Positions 22,875-34,615 of a DNA stretch of 50,861 nucleotides are shown one piece after another. Numbering within the stretch: the first letter of the stretch is position 1; every line of letters begins with the position of its first letter. Both the position numbers and the translations under genes were made by a program. The notes under the pieces were generated by a model. It was not told where the DNA came from. It saw only the letters and a program-made list of their open reading frames with translations, and did not search any database. This DNA comes from Pigoraptor vietnamica (taxonomy: Eukaryota; Opisthokonta; Filasterea). The stretch spans positions 1-50,861 of the forward strand of contig CALSCQ010002177.1 in NCBI GenBank assembly GCA_943704525.1, read 5' to 3'.

Positions 22875-25390
22875 ATGGCTGAATATCTCTCGCTTATGAG
22901 CGACGAGAGCGCGGATGAGGCGCGCGATGTTCTTGGGGCTGCGGCTGGCGCACCCGTCGCTGCGTCGGCGCGGTCGTCGTCGGCGTCTTCGGGAGTGTCT
23001 GGGCCCCCTTCGCGGCGCCACTCGAAGGAGGAGGCCGCCGCCATCGACGTCATGGAGGCACCGGAGGAGACGAGCGGGCATCCTGGTGCGTGTGTGTGTG
23101 CGTATGCGCGCGTTTGTGTGACGTGTGTGCGTATGCGCGTTGTGAGTGTGCTTTCATGTTGCCGTGCTTATTGACTGCATGCCATCGTAGATCACTCTGC
23201 CGCTGCGTTGAAGCGAAGTACGGGCTCGTCGCTTCGTAAGAAGCTTGGGTTGAAGACGGGTGCCAAAGAGCGGGAGAAGGAGAAGGATCGGGAGAGAGAG
23301 AAGGAGAAAGAGCGGGAAAAGGAGGAGCGTAAGGAGAAGGAGAAGGAGAAGGAGGAGCGGAAAGAGCGGGAAAAGGAGAGGGAAAAGGAGCGGGAAAAGG
23401 ACAAGGACAAGGACAAGGACAGGGAACGCGACAAGAAGGCCGACAAGCAGAGCGCGGGCATGTCGCCCTCCAGGCCGCCTGCGCCAAAGGGCCAGCCCCA
23501 ACCCAAGGTGCGTGTGCGCCGCATGCGATGATGGCTGTGTTTGTTGTAGTGAACATTCACGGCGAGTGCGGAGGGGTATTCCATGTGAGCGGCTGTCGGC
23601 TGTCTGGACTTGTGGCTGTGAATGACGGCGCGGGTGCTGCAGAACGTTGCGTCCCCGCGGAAGCCACCGGCGCCCAAGACGGACGCGGAGAAGGCCGAGC
23701 GCCTCAAGGTGCGTCGTGTTGTTTGCTTGTCACGTGCCGCCATTCCCGTTGCTGACGCGCGGGTGTTGGCAGGCGTTTTGGCGCGAACGCAAGGGCCAGA
23801 TGTCGCGGCAGCCCGGCGCCCGAAGCAAGAAGAAGGGAGAGACGCGCGTGTTTGAGGTGCCGCTGGCGGTGGCGGTCGAGCGGAGCTGCCTCGGCGACGG
23901 CATCGAACTCCCTGCCGTTGTGCGCAAGTGCATTCTGCACCTCGAGGATTGCGGTGGGCTGCGTGGCCTGTTGTATTCGCGTCAAATATATTGTGACGGT
24001 CCCATGTCATTGTCTCACATTGACGGCCACTCGTCTGCAGCACTCGACCAAGAGGGCATCTTTCGCCTCTCCGGCTCAATGGCGCGCATCAAGGAACTGC
24101 GCGCGCACTTTGACAAGGGTGGGTGGGCCATTTTCAGCACAGTTGTACGTGCGTGCGACAAACGTGTCGAATTTGTTGCTGACGATTGACCTTTGTGTGC
24201 GTGCGTGTCTGTGGCTGTGTGTTTGTGTCTGTGTCTGTGTGAATGTGTGCATTGCTTCCCCTTCCTCTCTACAGGGGAGGACGTCAATCTGGCGGGCGAG
24301 GCGGACCCGAACGTTGTCTCTGGGCTTCTCAAGATGTTCCTGCGCGAGCTGCCCGAGTCGATTGTCACGAACGAGCTCCTTCCCGAATTTAACGACGTCC
24401 TCCGTGGGTGTCCTGCGCATCGCAACAGCACTCGTTTTCTCTTCCGTCACTTATCAAGTCCCAGGCTGTTCAACTCTACTCACTCCATGCGCTTTTGCAC
24501 GACAGGCTGGGACGAAGAGGGCCGCGTGGAGGCGCTTCGGGAGCTGATTGCAAGTCTGCCGCGTGCGAACGAGACGGTGCTCGGCTGGCTGCTGCTGCAC
24601 CTCTCCCACATCACTGAGCGCGCAGAGACGACCAAGATGAGCCCCAACAACCTCGCGATCGTGTTCAGCCCCACCCTCAAGATATCGCAGGACCTGTGCG
24701 CTTGCATTGTCTCGCTCGGCAAGCGCCTCGTGTCCGACGAAATCGCGCAGTCGTTTGCGGACGCCGTCAGGGAGCACAAGTGGGTCCCTGTGGAGACTAT
24801 TGCCGTGTGCTCTTCGTATGTGCTCAAGCTCAGCGACGGATTTCGCACCGTGTGCTTATACATTTGTTGTCCAGACTCGAGGATCTGGAGCGCGTCGAAG
24901 CACTCGACGAGCTTGTGCGCATGCGCGACGAGATGGAGATGCTGCGCGAGGGCCTTGCGCGCATTGGCACGCGGCTGTGGGACCGCATCGAGGCCGAACG
25001 CGACGCGCAGGCATCGCTGCAAATGCGCCTCGACGACGCGCTTGCGGCGCTGGCGGAAGCAGGCCCTGCGGCAGCGGAAAAGGCGCCGTCCCTTCCTCTT
25101 GGCGAGGAGGACGAGATCGGGGACTCGGTGCGTGCGCGTGCCGTGTTTTGCAGCCCCCTTGTCATTTTGCCATTGGCGTGCCGCTTACTGTTGTGTGGTT
25201 TCTTGCGCAGCCGGAAGACGTCGAGAAGATGCACCTCATGCTGACGGAATTGCAGCTGTGGGCTGATGACCTCGAGCACCAGTGCGCGATGCACTGCCGC
25301 GACCTGCACGCCGAACGGGAGCGCGTCGCACGGCTGCTCGTCGCGCAGACAGCCGCTGTGCAGGCTGTGTCGGCGCAGACGGCGCGATGA
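22875..25390 (+). CDS. RhoGAP protein with a charged single-helix segment
   Basis: GTPase-activating protein for Rho-family GTPases. Exons 22875-23085, 23191-23507, 23643-23708, 23773-23953, 24041-24118, 24275-24403, 24506-24779, 24875-25127 and 25211-25390 give 562 aa. The N-terminus is Ser/Ala-rich. Residues ~95-155 are almost entirely Lys, Glu, Arg and Asp in alternating blocks, as in ER/K single alpha-helices. The RhoGAP domain follows: VFEVPLAVAV, LDQEGIFRLSGS (the Arg is the catalytic finger), LKMFLRELPESIV, LLLHLSHI and KMSPNNLAIVFSPTL. The C-terminal ~130 residues are coiled coil (LEDLERVEALDELVRM, WADDLEHQ). The start is the first ATG with a continuous frame. The partner GTPase cannot be inferred. 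Confidence 0.92.
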
Positions 25391-25652
25391 CCCCAAAGTA
25401 ATAGTAAATAGTGCCCAAGGAAAAGGCCAAGCAACGAGCCACGCCTATACATCCCACCGGAAACCATCGGAAATAAGACCGAAACACCGCAACGTCTTCG
25501 TCCGCTGTACGCCATTGGCTAAGCTACGGAACTGCCGGCACGTCACATGCAGCGAGGGCGTTGGGTGATTGCGCGGCTGTATGTACGCGACGCAGCGCTG
25601 CACGCGCCCCCATCAGTCACGGGAGTCTAGGCAGTGTCCATTCTGTGGCGCC

Positions 25653-25763
25653 TCACTTGGCGCGCGGGTTGTTCGACGCAACGTAGTGGTAGAGCACGAC
25701 GAGGAGGAAGATGGTGATGCCAAGCCCGTTGGCGAAGAGGGTCAGCTGCACGTCGGTCACCAT
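25653..25763 (-). CDS. OST4: OST4, oligosaccharyltransferase mini-subunit
   Basis: A single-exon 36-residue ORF. It starts [15 protein letters not shown], continues with one transmembrane helix ([13 protein letters not shown]) and ends ASNNPRAK. Residue by residue it matches OST4, the single-pass subunit that stabilises the STT3-Ost3/6 part of the ER oligosaccharyltransferase for N-glycosylation. The length equals that of the yeast and animal proteins (36-37 aa). It is convergent with RhoGAP, 262 bp away, and has a 41-bp repeat array just upstream. Confidence 0.95.
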   Translation of the reverse strand: MVTDVQLTLFANGLGITIFLLVVLYHYVASNNPRAK

Positions 25764-25791
25764 TCTCACGCCGTCCTGCTCGGCACACGAC

Positions 25792-25935
25792 GCACGCGTC
25801 AGACAGACTCAAGGCACAGTTGTTGCTGAGATGCACGCGTCAGACAGACTCAAGGCACAGTTGTTGCTGAGATGCACGCGTCAGACAGACTCAAGGCACA
25901 GTTGTTGCTGAGATGCACGCGTCAGACAGACTCAG
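25792..25935. repeat. 41-bp tandem repeat array upstream of OST4
   Basis: Three identical 41-bp units start at 25792, 25833 and 25874, each beginning gcacgcgtcagacagactca, followed by a partial unit and degenerating copies to about 26010. The array begins 28 bp upstream of the OST4 ATG, so it lies in its promoter or 5' UTR. Confidence 0.92.
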
Positions 25936-26797
25936 GCAGCAACAGCTGATATGCACGAGTCAGAGAGACACTCAAAGGGCACAACAACACAACTGAGACG
26001 CACGCGCACCTCTTTCGCCGAAGTCCTTTCGCGCACCTCCTTCTGCATGTGCTTTTTTTTCTTTTCATACGGGTGCTCAGCTGAGACTCATGTGGCGATG
26101 GTCACGTGATCTCCTTCAGCCTCGTCGGAAATTTATTTTACGGCCCGGAATACCCTTCTGCCGTTCCAGCCGCAGCCGCTCGCGCCAGCAACGGAACGAC
26201 TGCTTCAAAAATGTGGATGAGCCTTGAAACCACGTCGTCCATGAGCTCGCTTCCGACCACGATAGTATGTCGTTCAACTGAACTCAATTGCCGCAATCGC
26301 CTGTTCAGAGGACCTCGGCTGATGCCCGGCGTGCCTGACTGGCAGTGCCCAACTGGACGGCGCCGGCTGCCAGTTGCACTCCGGTGGTCGACTCAGCGCG
26401 ACAGACGGAGGAACTCGCGCAACTGCGCGATCGACTCACAGCAGCTCACACACAATAGCAATTGCTGGTGTGCTGCCGTGGAGTGGTTTGCCGGCTATCG
26501 AATGGTGACCGTCGGCTTGAGGCAAACCGCACCTCCATCAATAAGTAGAATAATCTCACTATTGAAATGCATTGAAAATTCTTTCCCCAAAAACTGAATC
26601 GCCGGTCCTATCGAACACTATGGCACCGTAGTGTATTCCATTTTCTATGGGAAATTTTGAAAGCGTAGTAAGCGCCCAAATTCCAACGAGCAGTTCAACG
26701 CAAACGACAAAGCCTATTCGCTCCAGTTGAAAGAGCGCTGTTACTCTCTGTCGCGCGCACCTGTGGCAGCGGAGGGCGCCTTGCCTCTCTCGCAGAC
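25936..26797. promoter_or_regulatory. Spacer between OST4 and CEP131
   Basis: The 860 bp before the CEP131 start are mostly AT-richer, with a T-rich stretch near 26050-26065 and a GTCACGTGAT E-box at 26101-26110. A short frame at 26395-26457 reads like coding (QTEELAQLRDRLTAAHTQ, then stop), but I could not join it to an open upstream exon. I annotate no gene here. Confidence 0.4.
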
Positions 26798-29700
26798 ATG
26801 AGTGCCGCACGCAGGCCCGCGTCGGGGTCGCACCGTCCCCCCAGCGGCACGGGCGCACCGTCCACTCCCGGCAAGCGACCCTCTTCGGCCATGGCAGCGG
26901 CCGCGACCGCCCTCGACAAACAGGCGGCAGCCCCTTCGCTCGGTCCCTCCATCCGCGTGCACAAGGGGCCTGTAGAGGACCTCGGCGGACCCCTCCTCCT
27001 CTCGTCCAAGGCGGTGCCACTGAAGCCGCGACCGCGCGATCTCTCCGCCAGCGGCACCTTCAGCTTCTCGGCTGCGGCGGCACCTGAGAAGGAGCAGGCA
27101 GCAACTGGGGCATCTGCTCTTGGTTCGTCGTTGCGTGCGTCGTCCGCACACGGCACGCGTGACGCGCAGCCCTCGATGGCGCCAGAGGGCCTCTCGCTTG
27201 TCGGCAGTGCGGCACCGGTTGCGTCCGCATCACAGCGCCCTTCATCCGCGGCACGACAACGCGTAGCGCCGTCGCCGTCGCGGCCATCGACCGGAAGTGC
27301 GCGGGCACCCGTACCGGAGCCGGAGCAGCCCCCGTCGCCGTCCGTGCGGCGCAGCGTCACGTTTGCGGAGGGGATCGCAGGGCCGGCGGAGGGAGGCACA
27401 AACGGCGTGGACGTGGACTTCCCTGACGACATGTCGGTAAGCGATGTGGCACCGGAGGAAGAAGTCGCCGCGTCTGCCACTGGGCCTCTTGCCGGCGAAC
27501 TCGACCCGCGCGCGCTGCGTGGGCCAGCGGCCGCCAGCATGCAGACGACGCTGAAGCGGTACTTGAACGCGAAGAAGGCGCGCGAAGAGAGCGAGGAAAA
27601 CGTGCAGCGCGTGCAGGCCATGCTGCGGGACAAGCGGCGTGAGATGGATGCGCTGCGGTCGGGCGAGGACGAGCGGCGCCTCGCGGCAGAGCGGGAACGC
27701 GCCGAGGAGGAGAAGGCGCGCGAGCGTCGCAAGGAAGACAAGGCGCGGGAGAAGCGCCTCGATGCCATCCGCCAGCTGCGCGAGCACAGAGAGGCAAAGC
27801 GCGCCGCCGAGGCAGAGGCCGCAGCAGCATCCGCAAGCAGCGCTGCGCAGGGCCCCGCGCACGTGGCGGGACGTGCAGAGGGGCGCGGGGACGGCGCGTC
27901 CGACTCGGGGTCTTCGAATGTGATAGACCGCCGTGCGCGAGGGGAGAGGTACGCGCGCGCAGCCGAGGAGCGCATGGGGACGAGCGACTCGCCGGCACCG
28001 AAGCGCAAGAAGGCGGCCGACCCCCGGCAGAGTGCGTGGAAGGAGCTGTCGCGGGAGTTTGAGAGCAGCCGCGAAGGCGCGATGTCGCCCACGCGCGTGC
28101 AGCTGCGCGCGGCGCTGGCGGGCACGGACGAGGCACGTGACGAACCCCCGCGGCAGGAGCCCGAGCCTCGCCCGTCGTCGCGCAACGGGTTCTTTGACGG
28201 GGGCCGTGCGATGGCGTCGTCGATTGCGGCCATGGCGGAGGAGCGGAGGTCCCTCGAGCGCCCCTCGATCGACCGCTCGTTCTCCATTTCGCCACCGCCG
28301 GCGGACGACGTCGCGGTGTCACCCGTTGCAAGCGTGAAGCCGTGGGTGACGCTTTGTGCTTGGTGCATGTCAAGAGGCAGTGTGTGCGTGTGTCCGGTGG
28401 AAAGGTGCCCCTTTCTGTACTTTGCGTGCACCTTTTTTTCTTTTGCTTCTTCGCTTCCTCTCTCTGTTCGGACGATGGGAGTTCAACCTCTATGTGCCAC
28501 GAACTGAGGCCTATTCTCGGACGCAGTGTCATCAGCGGCGCTGCCACCGCAACAGTGACGAAGCGGGGCAAGGGGAAGCCGGAGAATGAGACTGCGGCGC
28601 CCGCTGCAAAAAAGGCCAAGACGCACGTGACTGCAACTGCGACGGCCGAGGATACGCTGCGGCACGCCGAGGGCGCGAGCGAAGGCGAAAGGGATGAGGG
28701 GCAGGCCCACCTTCCGTCCGGCATTTCCTCGATGGCGGAAGACGCCTCCACGCGCGCGTTCTTGAGCGCGACGAAGCTGCAGAGCGTGATGGCGTACCTG
28801 GACGAAGTGGAGCGTGCGGCGGACGACGACGCCCTGAGCGTGCTCAGCAGCCAACCGCGCAGCATGGCCGGCCTGTCCGCGGGTGGCCTGTCGGCGGGCA
28901 GCCTGCGCTCGCACGCGCGACCGTCGGATGCGTTTGACGCGATTGACGAGATGGACATGCTGGAGACGGCCTCGCACGCGGCGGCGTCGGCGTACCAGGG
29001 GAGCGACGTGCAGTCGACGATTGTCTCGCAGAAGCTCGAAATTGACGACAAGCGAAAGACGATCGAGATGCTGCGCGGCGCGCTGCAGGCTCACCGGGAG
29101 CGCTCGCGGGCGGAGCAGGCGGAGAGGGAGAAGGAGGAACGCGCGCGGCTGACGGCGCAGAAGGCCGAGTACGAGGGGGTGATGAAGCGACACCTCGCGT
29201 TCATCGACCAACTGCTGAACGACAAGAAGACGCTGAGCGAGCGGTGCGCGCAGCTCGTGGAGGAGATGCAGGCGTCGGAGAAGAAGTTTGGCGCACGCAT
29301 CACGGCGCTTGAGGAGAGCCACGCGCGCGAGCTGAAGAAGACGAAGGAGGCGATCATGGCGGCGGAGAAGGTGAAGCGGGAGGAGTGGGTCAGCGACCGC
29401 ACCAAGCAGATCAAGGAGATTACGATCAAGGGCCTGGAGCCCGAGATACAGCGCATGATCGCAAAGCACAAGGCGGAGGTCAAGGCACTCAACGCCGCCC
29501 ACCAGAACGAGCTCGCGCGGCAGAAGGAAGAGCTGCAGCGCGCACACGAGCGGGCCGTGGAGGTGCGTGTGCGCAGTGGCTGTTGATGGTCGCTCTTCCG
29601 TCTCATGTGTGCTAGAGTCGAACGGGTGCAGTCCGTACGGCTGCCTGTTAAAGTCAGCCCTTCCTTGTGCGGTTGTCGTCAGTTCAATCGTTGGTATCTA

Positions 29701-30919
29701 ATGTCCGGCATGCGAACGTAGGAACTTCGCCTGCGCGCGGAATCGGAGCGCGAGGAGGCGCTGGTGAAGGAGAGGGAAAGCCAACGCGCGCGTGCGCAAA
29801 AGAGCATGGAGGACGCCGAGGTGCGTGCGTTATTGAATGCTTTGGTCAGGACGTGTCCTGTTATTTCCGTCGCTCACTCCCCTATCAAACCGCAGAATGA
29901 CTGGCAGCTGCAGCGCCGCCGCCTCATCTCCGAGCGGGACGCCGAGCGGTCCGAGAGCGAGCGCAAGTGGCGTGAGGAGCGCGAGAAGCTCGACCAGATG
30001 ATTGCGTCGCTGAAGGAGGCCGTCGAGAACGCGGAGGAGACGGTGCGGCGGCGGTTTGCGCTCGAGATGCGGGACGCGCGCGCGGCGATGGAAATTGAGA
30101 AGGGCCAGTGGCAGGACCAGGTGATGCACAAGAACGAGCAGATCATACGGCAGCGCGAGCAGGAGATGCGCGAGCGGCTCAAGAAGGAGGTGGGCGTGTG
30201 TGCGTGTGCGTGCGTGTGTATGGTGGTGGGGGTATGTGGCGGCGCATTGCGGCTGTGTGCGAGTGAGGCTCAATGTGCTTTGCTGACACTCGTCCCGCTT
30301 GTTCTCCTCCGTTCCCCCTTTTCAGCGTGACCAAGAGATCGAGGCTGTGATTGCGCGCTTGGAGGAGGAGACGTCCGGCAGTGCGACAGAGCTGCAGAAG
30401 CGCCACCAGGCCGAGCTGAAGGCGGTGCGGGAGAAGCTCGAGGCAGAGCTCGCGCGCGCCGAGAAGAGCGAGCGCGCCATTTCCGACAAGTACGTCGACG
30501 CGCGGGACAAGCTTGCTGCGACGGAGCGGGAGGCGCTGGCGGTGCGGCAGCAGCTGGAGCAGTTCCGCCTCGAGCACACGGAGTCTGCGCGGCTTCTCAA
30601 CAAGCTGCAGTCCGAGCGCGATCGGATGGCGGAGAAGATTCGCGAGGAGTTCGCCGACCGACTCTCGTCATACCAGGAAGACGTGCGCCGCACGCGCAAC
30701 GAGATGGAGGAGCTGCGAAAGGCGCACGCGAAGGAGCTCCAGGAGATGCAGCGCTCGAAGGAGAGCGAGCTCGATGCGCTGCACGGGCGCGTGCGTGCGG
30801 CCATGCAGAAGCGCGACGACGCCGCGCGCGCCCTCCGCGAGCAGCTGCAGGAGTCCGAGCTCAAGGTCGCACACCTCGAGAAGATGCTCGAAAAGCAGCG
30901 CCGGGAGCTCTTACAATGA
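26798..30919 (+). CDS. CEP131: CEP131/AZI1-like centriolar satellite protein
   Basis: A centrosomal and ciliary coiled-coil protein needed for ciliogenesis and satellite organisation in animals. Exons 26798-28341, 28527-29562, 29722-29820, 29896-30189 and 30326-30919 give 1188 aa (the human protein is about 1080). The N-terminal ~230 residues are low-complexity Ser/Pro/Ala (RRSVTFAEG at about 190). Coiled coil starts around 250 (TTLKRYLNAKKAREESEENV) and, after a disordered middle, runs from about 680 to the end. The C-terminal stretch, with RDQEIEAVIARLEEE, IREEFADRLSSYQEDVRR and AHLEKMLEKQRRELL, matches the conserved CEP131 C-terminus. It implies the organism builds cilia or flagella. Confidence 0.9.
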
Positions 30920-31473
30920 CGCGGCGCTGCTTTGTCTTGCGTACGGCCTTGTATTGTATCTGACTGAACTTGCGTTGTCGTCCGCTCACTGTGTCATGGG
31001 CTCAGTCGGGTCACGTTATGGCTGAAGATTGACGAGCGTGCGTCGTGTGTGGGTGTGCGTGTGCATGTGTACGCGCATATGTTTGCTTCTTTCTAGTGGA
31101 ACTGTAGACACTAGCAATGTCAAAACCAATGCCGTAAGTGTGCTTGTGCAGAGTTGAAACTATCGGTTTTCTGAAAGGCCCACTCCCGGCTGCGGCGGAA
31201 CACATGCGCCGCCAGTCGTCGCGTTCAATCCGACGACGAACACGCACGGGTGTATGTGCGTTCATACTTGTGCGCGTGCATGAATGCACATGTGGCACAA
31301 GTGCGTTGACTTGCGCATTGTCACAATGTGAGACGACGAGGAGACGAAGACGACGCGACGACGAGGTGGCTTACTATATTGAGAGCCGGACTACCGCAAC
31401 ACCAGAGACAAATTGGACAACGCGCGAACGCAACGAAGCACGCGCACGCACGCACGCACGCACGCACGCAGCG
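30920..31473. other. Convergent spacer, CEP131 / SPT7-like
   Basis: This 554-bp tail-to-tail spacer contains a TG-rich stretch (31030-31080) and a cgca tetranucleotide run at about 31441-31470 just after the SPT7-like stop. No coding exon seen. Confidence 0.5.
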
Positions 31474-32678
31474 CTATACGCCTCCCACGGTGTCGCCGTT
31501 TTTGGGGCCCGGCGACGCCGTCTTTGGCTTTCCCTTGAGTCGCACAACGGCCTTTCTCAATTTCCGCTGCGTGACCGCGTTCCCGCGCAAGTGCGCGCGC
31601 AGCTTGCTTGGGGACGTGCCCATCTCCCGCAACGAACGTAGCAAGACGGCGCTCAGCTGCAAAAGCAACGCACAATTGCGATGGAGAGATCAGTCAGAGT
31701 CCCGCACGCAACGCACGGGCACGTGCATGCTCCCGCGCACACGCACCGGCTCATCCACGTCGTACTCTCGCAGGCGATGGACGAGGGCGGACAGTTTGCA
31801 CAAGTGCGTCGCCATGACAGACGCGAAGAGGTCGAGCGACTCCCTTGCGCTCGCTGCAACAAACACGACGCGTCAGTCGCGGCTTCCTCATGCGCAAACA
31901 ACTCACGGTCCGTCTCGTGCGCACGCGGCAACACAGCTCATGGGACACGACAGTAGAGGACGTGGACAAACGACACTCACAATCGAATCCGACAGAGGCC
32001 AGCACGGCGGCCGCTGCCTTCTGCGTCAGCGCTTCCGCCGCGCGACGGTCCGAAGCGCCGTCCGCAATGGGCGGTCCCTCCGTTACCTCGGAGGGCCACC
32101 GGAACGCAGGCGCGGCCTCTGCGTCTGCCGTGTCGCCCGAGGCAAGCGACCGGGCGCGAGCAAGCAGCGCCGCCGTCGCCAGGACGCCGTTGCCCTTGCC
32201 GACCTCCATGCTGTTTAGGGGACGTATAGTGTAAGAGTCAGGAACAACATGGTGCGCCTTCGCGGCACTGTACGCGTGTGTGGGTTGGTGTGTGTGTATG
32301 AGTGTGTCCTTGCGAGGTGTGTGCACGTGTTATGCGTTCACGCATGTCAGCCATCGCAGTCCCAGCGCACCTCGCTGCCGATCCCACAGCCGCCGGCGGT
32401 CCCTGCACCAGCGGCAGTGGCATGCACCCAATCACATCGCCGCTCACACCGCCCCACTGCGCCGCAAACTCGGCCACCGTCCCGTCCCCAAACGACAGGC
32501 TCTCCTCGGCCGCCCGCGCAACGTCCGCCAGTCGCGCCAATTCAGCGGCCATCGCCTTCGGATCGCGCACTATCGCAACGCGCTCGGAGAACGGGACGCT
32601 CGATGGCGTCTGCACCTTCTGCGTCGTGCCATCTCCCAGTGTGACGAGCGCAGGCCCGGGGGATGCGTCTATGTCCAT
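31474..32678 (-). CDS. Histone-fold protein, SPT7/SUPT7L-like (probable SAGA or TAF subunit)
   Basis: Exons 32678-32371, 32210-31981, 31853-31747 and 31656-31474 give 275 aa. The middle holds a probable bromodomain-associated (BTP) histone fold: ALTQKAAAAVLASVGF, SARESLDLFASVMATHL, CKLSALVHRLREYDVDEPL and SAVLLRSLREMGTSPSKL. The pattern, including the 'VGF' turn and the trailing helix ending in EMG, resembles SUPT7L/SPT7-type SAGA subunits; TAF3 or TAF8 are alternatives. A basic tail follows (TQRKLRKAVVRLKGKPKT). The N-terminal ~120 residues (MDIDASPGPALVTLG) are unassigned. The start is the first ATG, 528 bp from the divergent RRM gene. The exon structure is solid; the family call is moderate. 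Confidence 0.65.
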
Positions 32679-33206
32679 GGTGGGTTGGCCAAACCCCCTC
32701 AGTCACGTGCACGCGCGCATGTCAGCCGCTGTCCATTTCTGCCGCGTGGGGGGAGGGATTCCTCCGCGTGTGTGTGCTGACTGTCTGGAAGGAACACGTG
32801 CGTTGTTGTCGGCGACAGAGGCACTCAACACACCATGGAGTACCTGAAAGAGCACTCGTCTTGACCAGCATTGCCGTCACAGTGACGCAACATCCCTCCT
32901 ATTCAACCGCGTGGACAATTGCATTATTTTTTCGCCCATTCTCAAATTAATTTGCCGGCTGCGTCCGCCCGAGTCCTTACTCGCCCCGGCCCATGTGTCC
33001 CTGACCGGCACCTTCCACGGCAGAACCCGCACACACACAGCCCCAATCAGCAATTACGCACTTTTAAAAAGTCGCAGGAGCCAACCCTCTCCAGCAGCCT
33101 CTCTCACGGGGTGTTTGCGCACGCTTGTCTGCGCGCGGCAAGTGCGAGAGTGACAGGGGACACCAGGGGCGCAAGAGCGGGCGAGCGCCCTTTCGTTGAC
33201 GCAGCC
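32679..33206. promoter_or_regulatory. Shared divergent upstream region, SPT7-like / RRM gene
   Basis: A 528-bp spacer between two start codons. One CACGTG lies at 32704-32709 close to the SPT7-like start, and an AT-rich patch at 32915-32955. No coding exon seen. Confidence 0.5.
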
Positions 33207-34615
33207 ATGTCATCGTACCGCCCCTCCGCCAGCGACCACGCGGAGCGAACAGACCGAGCAGAACGTGCCGAGCGGGGCGGCGAGCGTCCCCCTTCCAGCG
33301 CAGACAAGGACGCGAAGGACTTTCGCGACAGGGGAGACAGGGACCGCGACCGCGACCGGAATTACCCAGCGTCCGACCCCTACGGCGGCTATGGTGCGGC
33401 GGGCGAGAACGGTTCCCACGCGGGGCGGGACAGCGCGTATGCGGATGCTCACGGCGCTTACGACGGGTGGGATGCGCGCCGCGAGCACGACTACTGGGCG
33501 TACTACCGGGGATATGGGCACCCGCGCGAGTACGGCTACGACCGCGACCGATACGACTACTACAGGGGCCCGCCCAGCCCCGGACGAAGGGACGACTATT
33601 ACGGCTACTATGGGAGGGGGCCGTCGCCGCCGCCGCCGCATTACGGGCACGCGGCGTACGAGAGGGGCGCAGCGCCGCCCGCCCGGGATGACTCCGTGTC
33701 GTACCGTCCCGGATACTCCCGTGAAGTGCGCGGGGGCCGGGACGACGACTTCCGTCGGGACAGGGACCGCTTCGACCGCCGCGACTACCCGCCGCGGAGA
33801 GACGACCGGCGCCCGATGGGGTGGGTGCACTGCACGTGCGTGGCCTGCTATTCTCGAGTGGCGTTTGTTTGTCGAGCTCTCTTCTAACTGTTTCTTGCGG
33901 TCAACAGCCCGCGCTCCGATCGCGCGCACGACCCGCAGCTCGAGACCTCGTCGACGCTCTTTGTGGGCAACCTGCCGTACAGTTTCCGCGAGGACGACGT
34001 GCGCAAGCTCTTTGAGCGCTTTGGGAAGCTCGCCAACGTCACCTTGACGATGGACCGCGTGTCCGGGCACAACAAAGGGTGGGCACACGCACGCACGTGA
34101 TCCGCGCGGGTTCGAATCCCCTCTTGCACAGCAGACTCACAACCCATTCCTTTTCTTTCCTTTTTGCAGGTTTGCGTTTGTTAAGTTTGAGGACAGGGCG
34201 TCGGCCGTTGAGGCATACCGCGGCACAGACGGCACTTCGGTGGAGGGCCGCCGTTTGCGGCTGGACTGGGACTCTGGCCGCGCCGGCAGCCACTCGCTCC
34301 CGGGAGGCGACTCGTACAGGCGGCGTTCCCCGTCTCCCCGAGGTACGCGCTCGTATCCACGTGTGTGTGTGTGTGTGTGTGTGTGCCTGCGTGTGCGTGT
34401 GCGTGTGCGTGTGCGTGTGCGTGTGCGTGTGCGTGTGCGTGTGCGATGTACGCCCTTGTTTCCATACACTCACCGTGCTCGAAACAGGGTATGGTGGCGC
34501 GGGCAGCGGATACGCAAGCTACTACACGGCGGGCGCCGACGGGACTTCGCAGACTGCGGCGCCTGAGGGCGACCGCGAGTGGTCACGCCGTTCTCCACCG
34601 GCGGCCGGCCACTGA
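33207..34615 (+). CDS. RNA-binding protein: RD/RY-rich N-terminus plus one RRM
   Basis: Exons 33207-33820, 33908-34078, 34170-34342 and 34488-34615 give 361 aa. Residues 1-205 are low complexity, rich in Arg, Asp, Tyr, Gly and Pro (DRDRYDYYRGPPSPGRRDD), as in phase-separating splicing or mRNP factors. One RRM follows at about 220-305, with RNP2 LFVGNLPYSF and RNP1 KGFAFVKF, then RS and Gly/Tyr-rich tails (SYRRRSPSPRG, GYGGAGSGYASYY). The RRM is split by an intron inside RNP1. It resembles SR-like or cold-inducible RNA-binding proteins; no specific orthologue is identifiable by eye. Confidence 0.88.
34359..34445. repeat. (GT)n / (GTGTGC)n tract in an RRM-gene intron
   Basis: Ten GT dinucleotides, then GTGCGT-type hexanucleotide repeats, starting about 17 nt after the intron donor at 34343. 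Confidence 0.9.

Noticed and set aside
24679-24780. Extra intron in RhoGAP after SQDL
   Set aside because: The stretch continues as ordinary helix sequence in frame to REHK, and a candidate intron would be under 30 nt.
25795-25935. Coding repeats or CRISPR at the 41-bp array
   Set aside because: Direct tandem repeats without spacers, upstream of OST4; the short frames there carry no signal.
26209-26457. Possible two-exon small gene ending QLRDRLTAAHTQ
   Set aside because: The exons cannot be joined in a common phase: the obvious acceptor at 26308 leads to a TGA after nine codons.
26695-29051. Two minus-strand frames of 564-578 aa
   Set aside because: They are antisense shadows of CEP131 caused by high GC at third positions; Ser/Arg-rich with no recognisable motif.
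34100-34125. GGTTCGAATCC, a match to a tRNA B box
   Set aside because: It lies in an RRM-gene intron; the T-stem has mismatches and no A box or cloverleaf can be formed around it.
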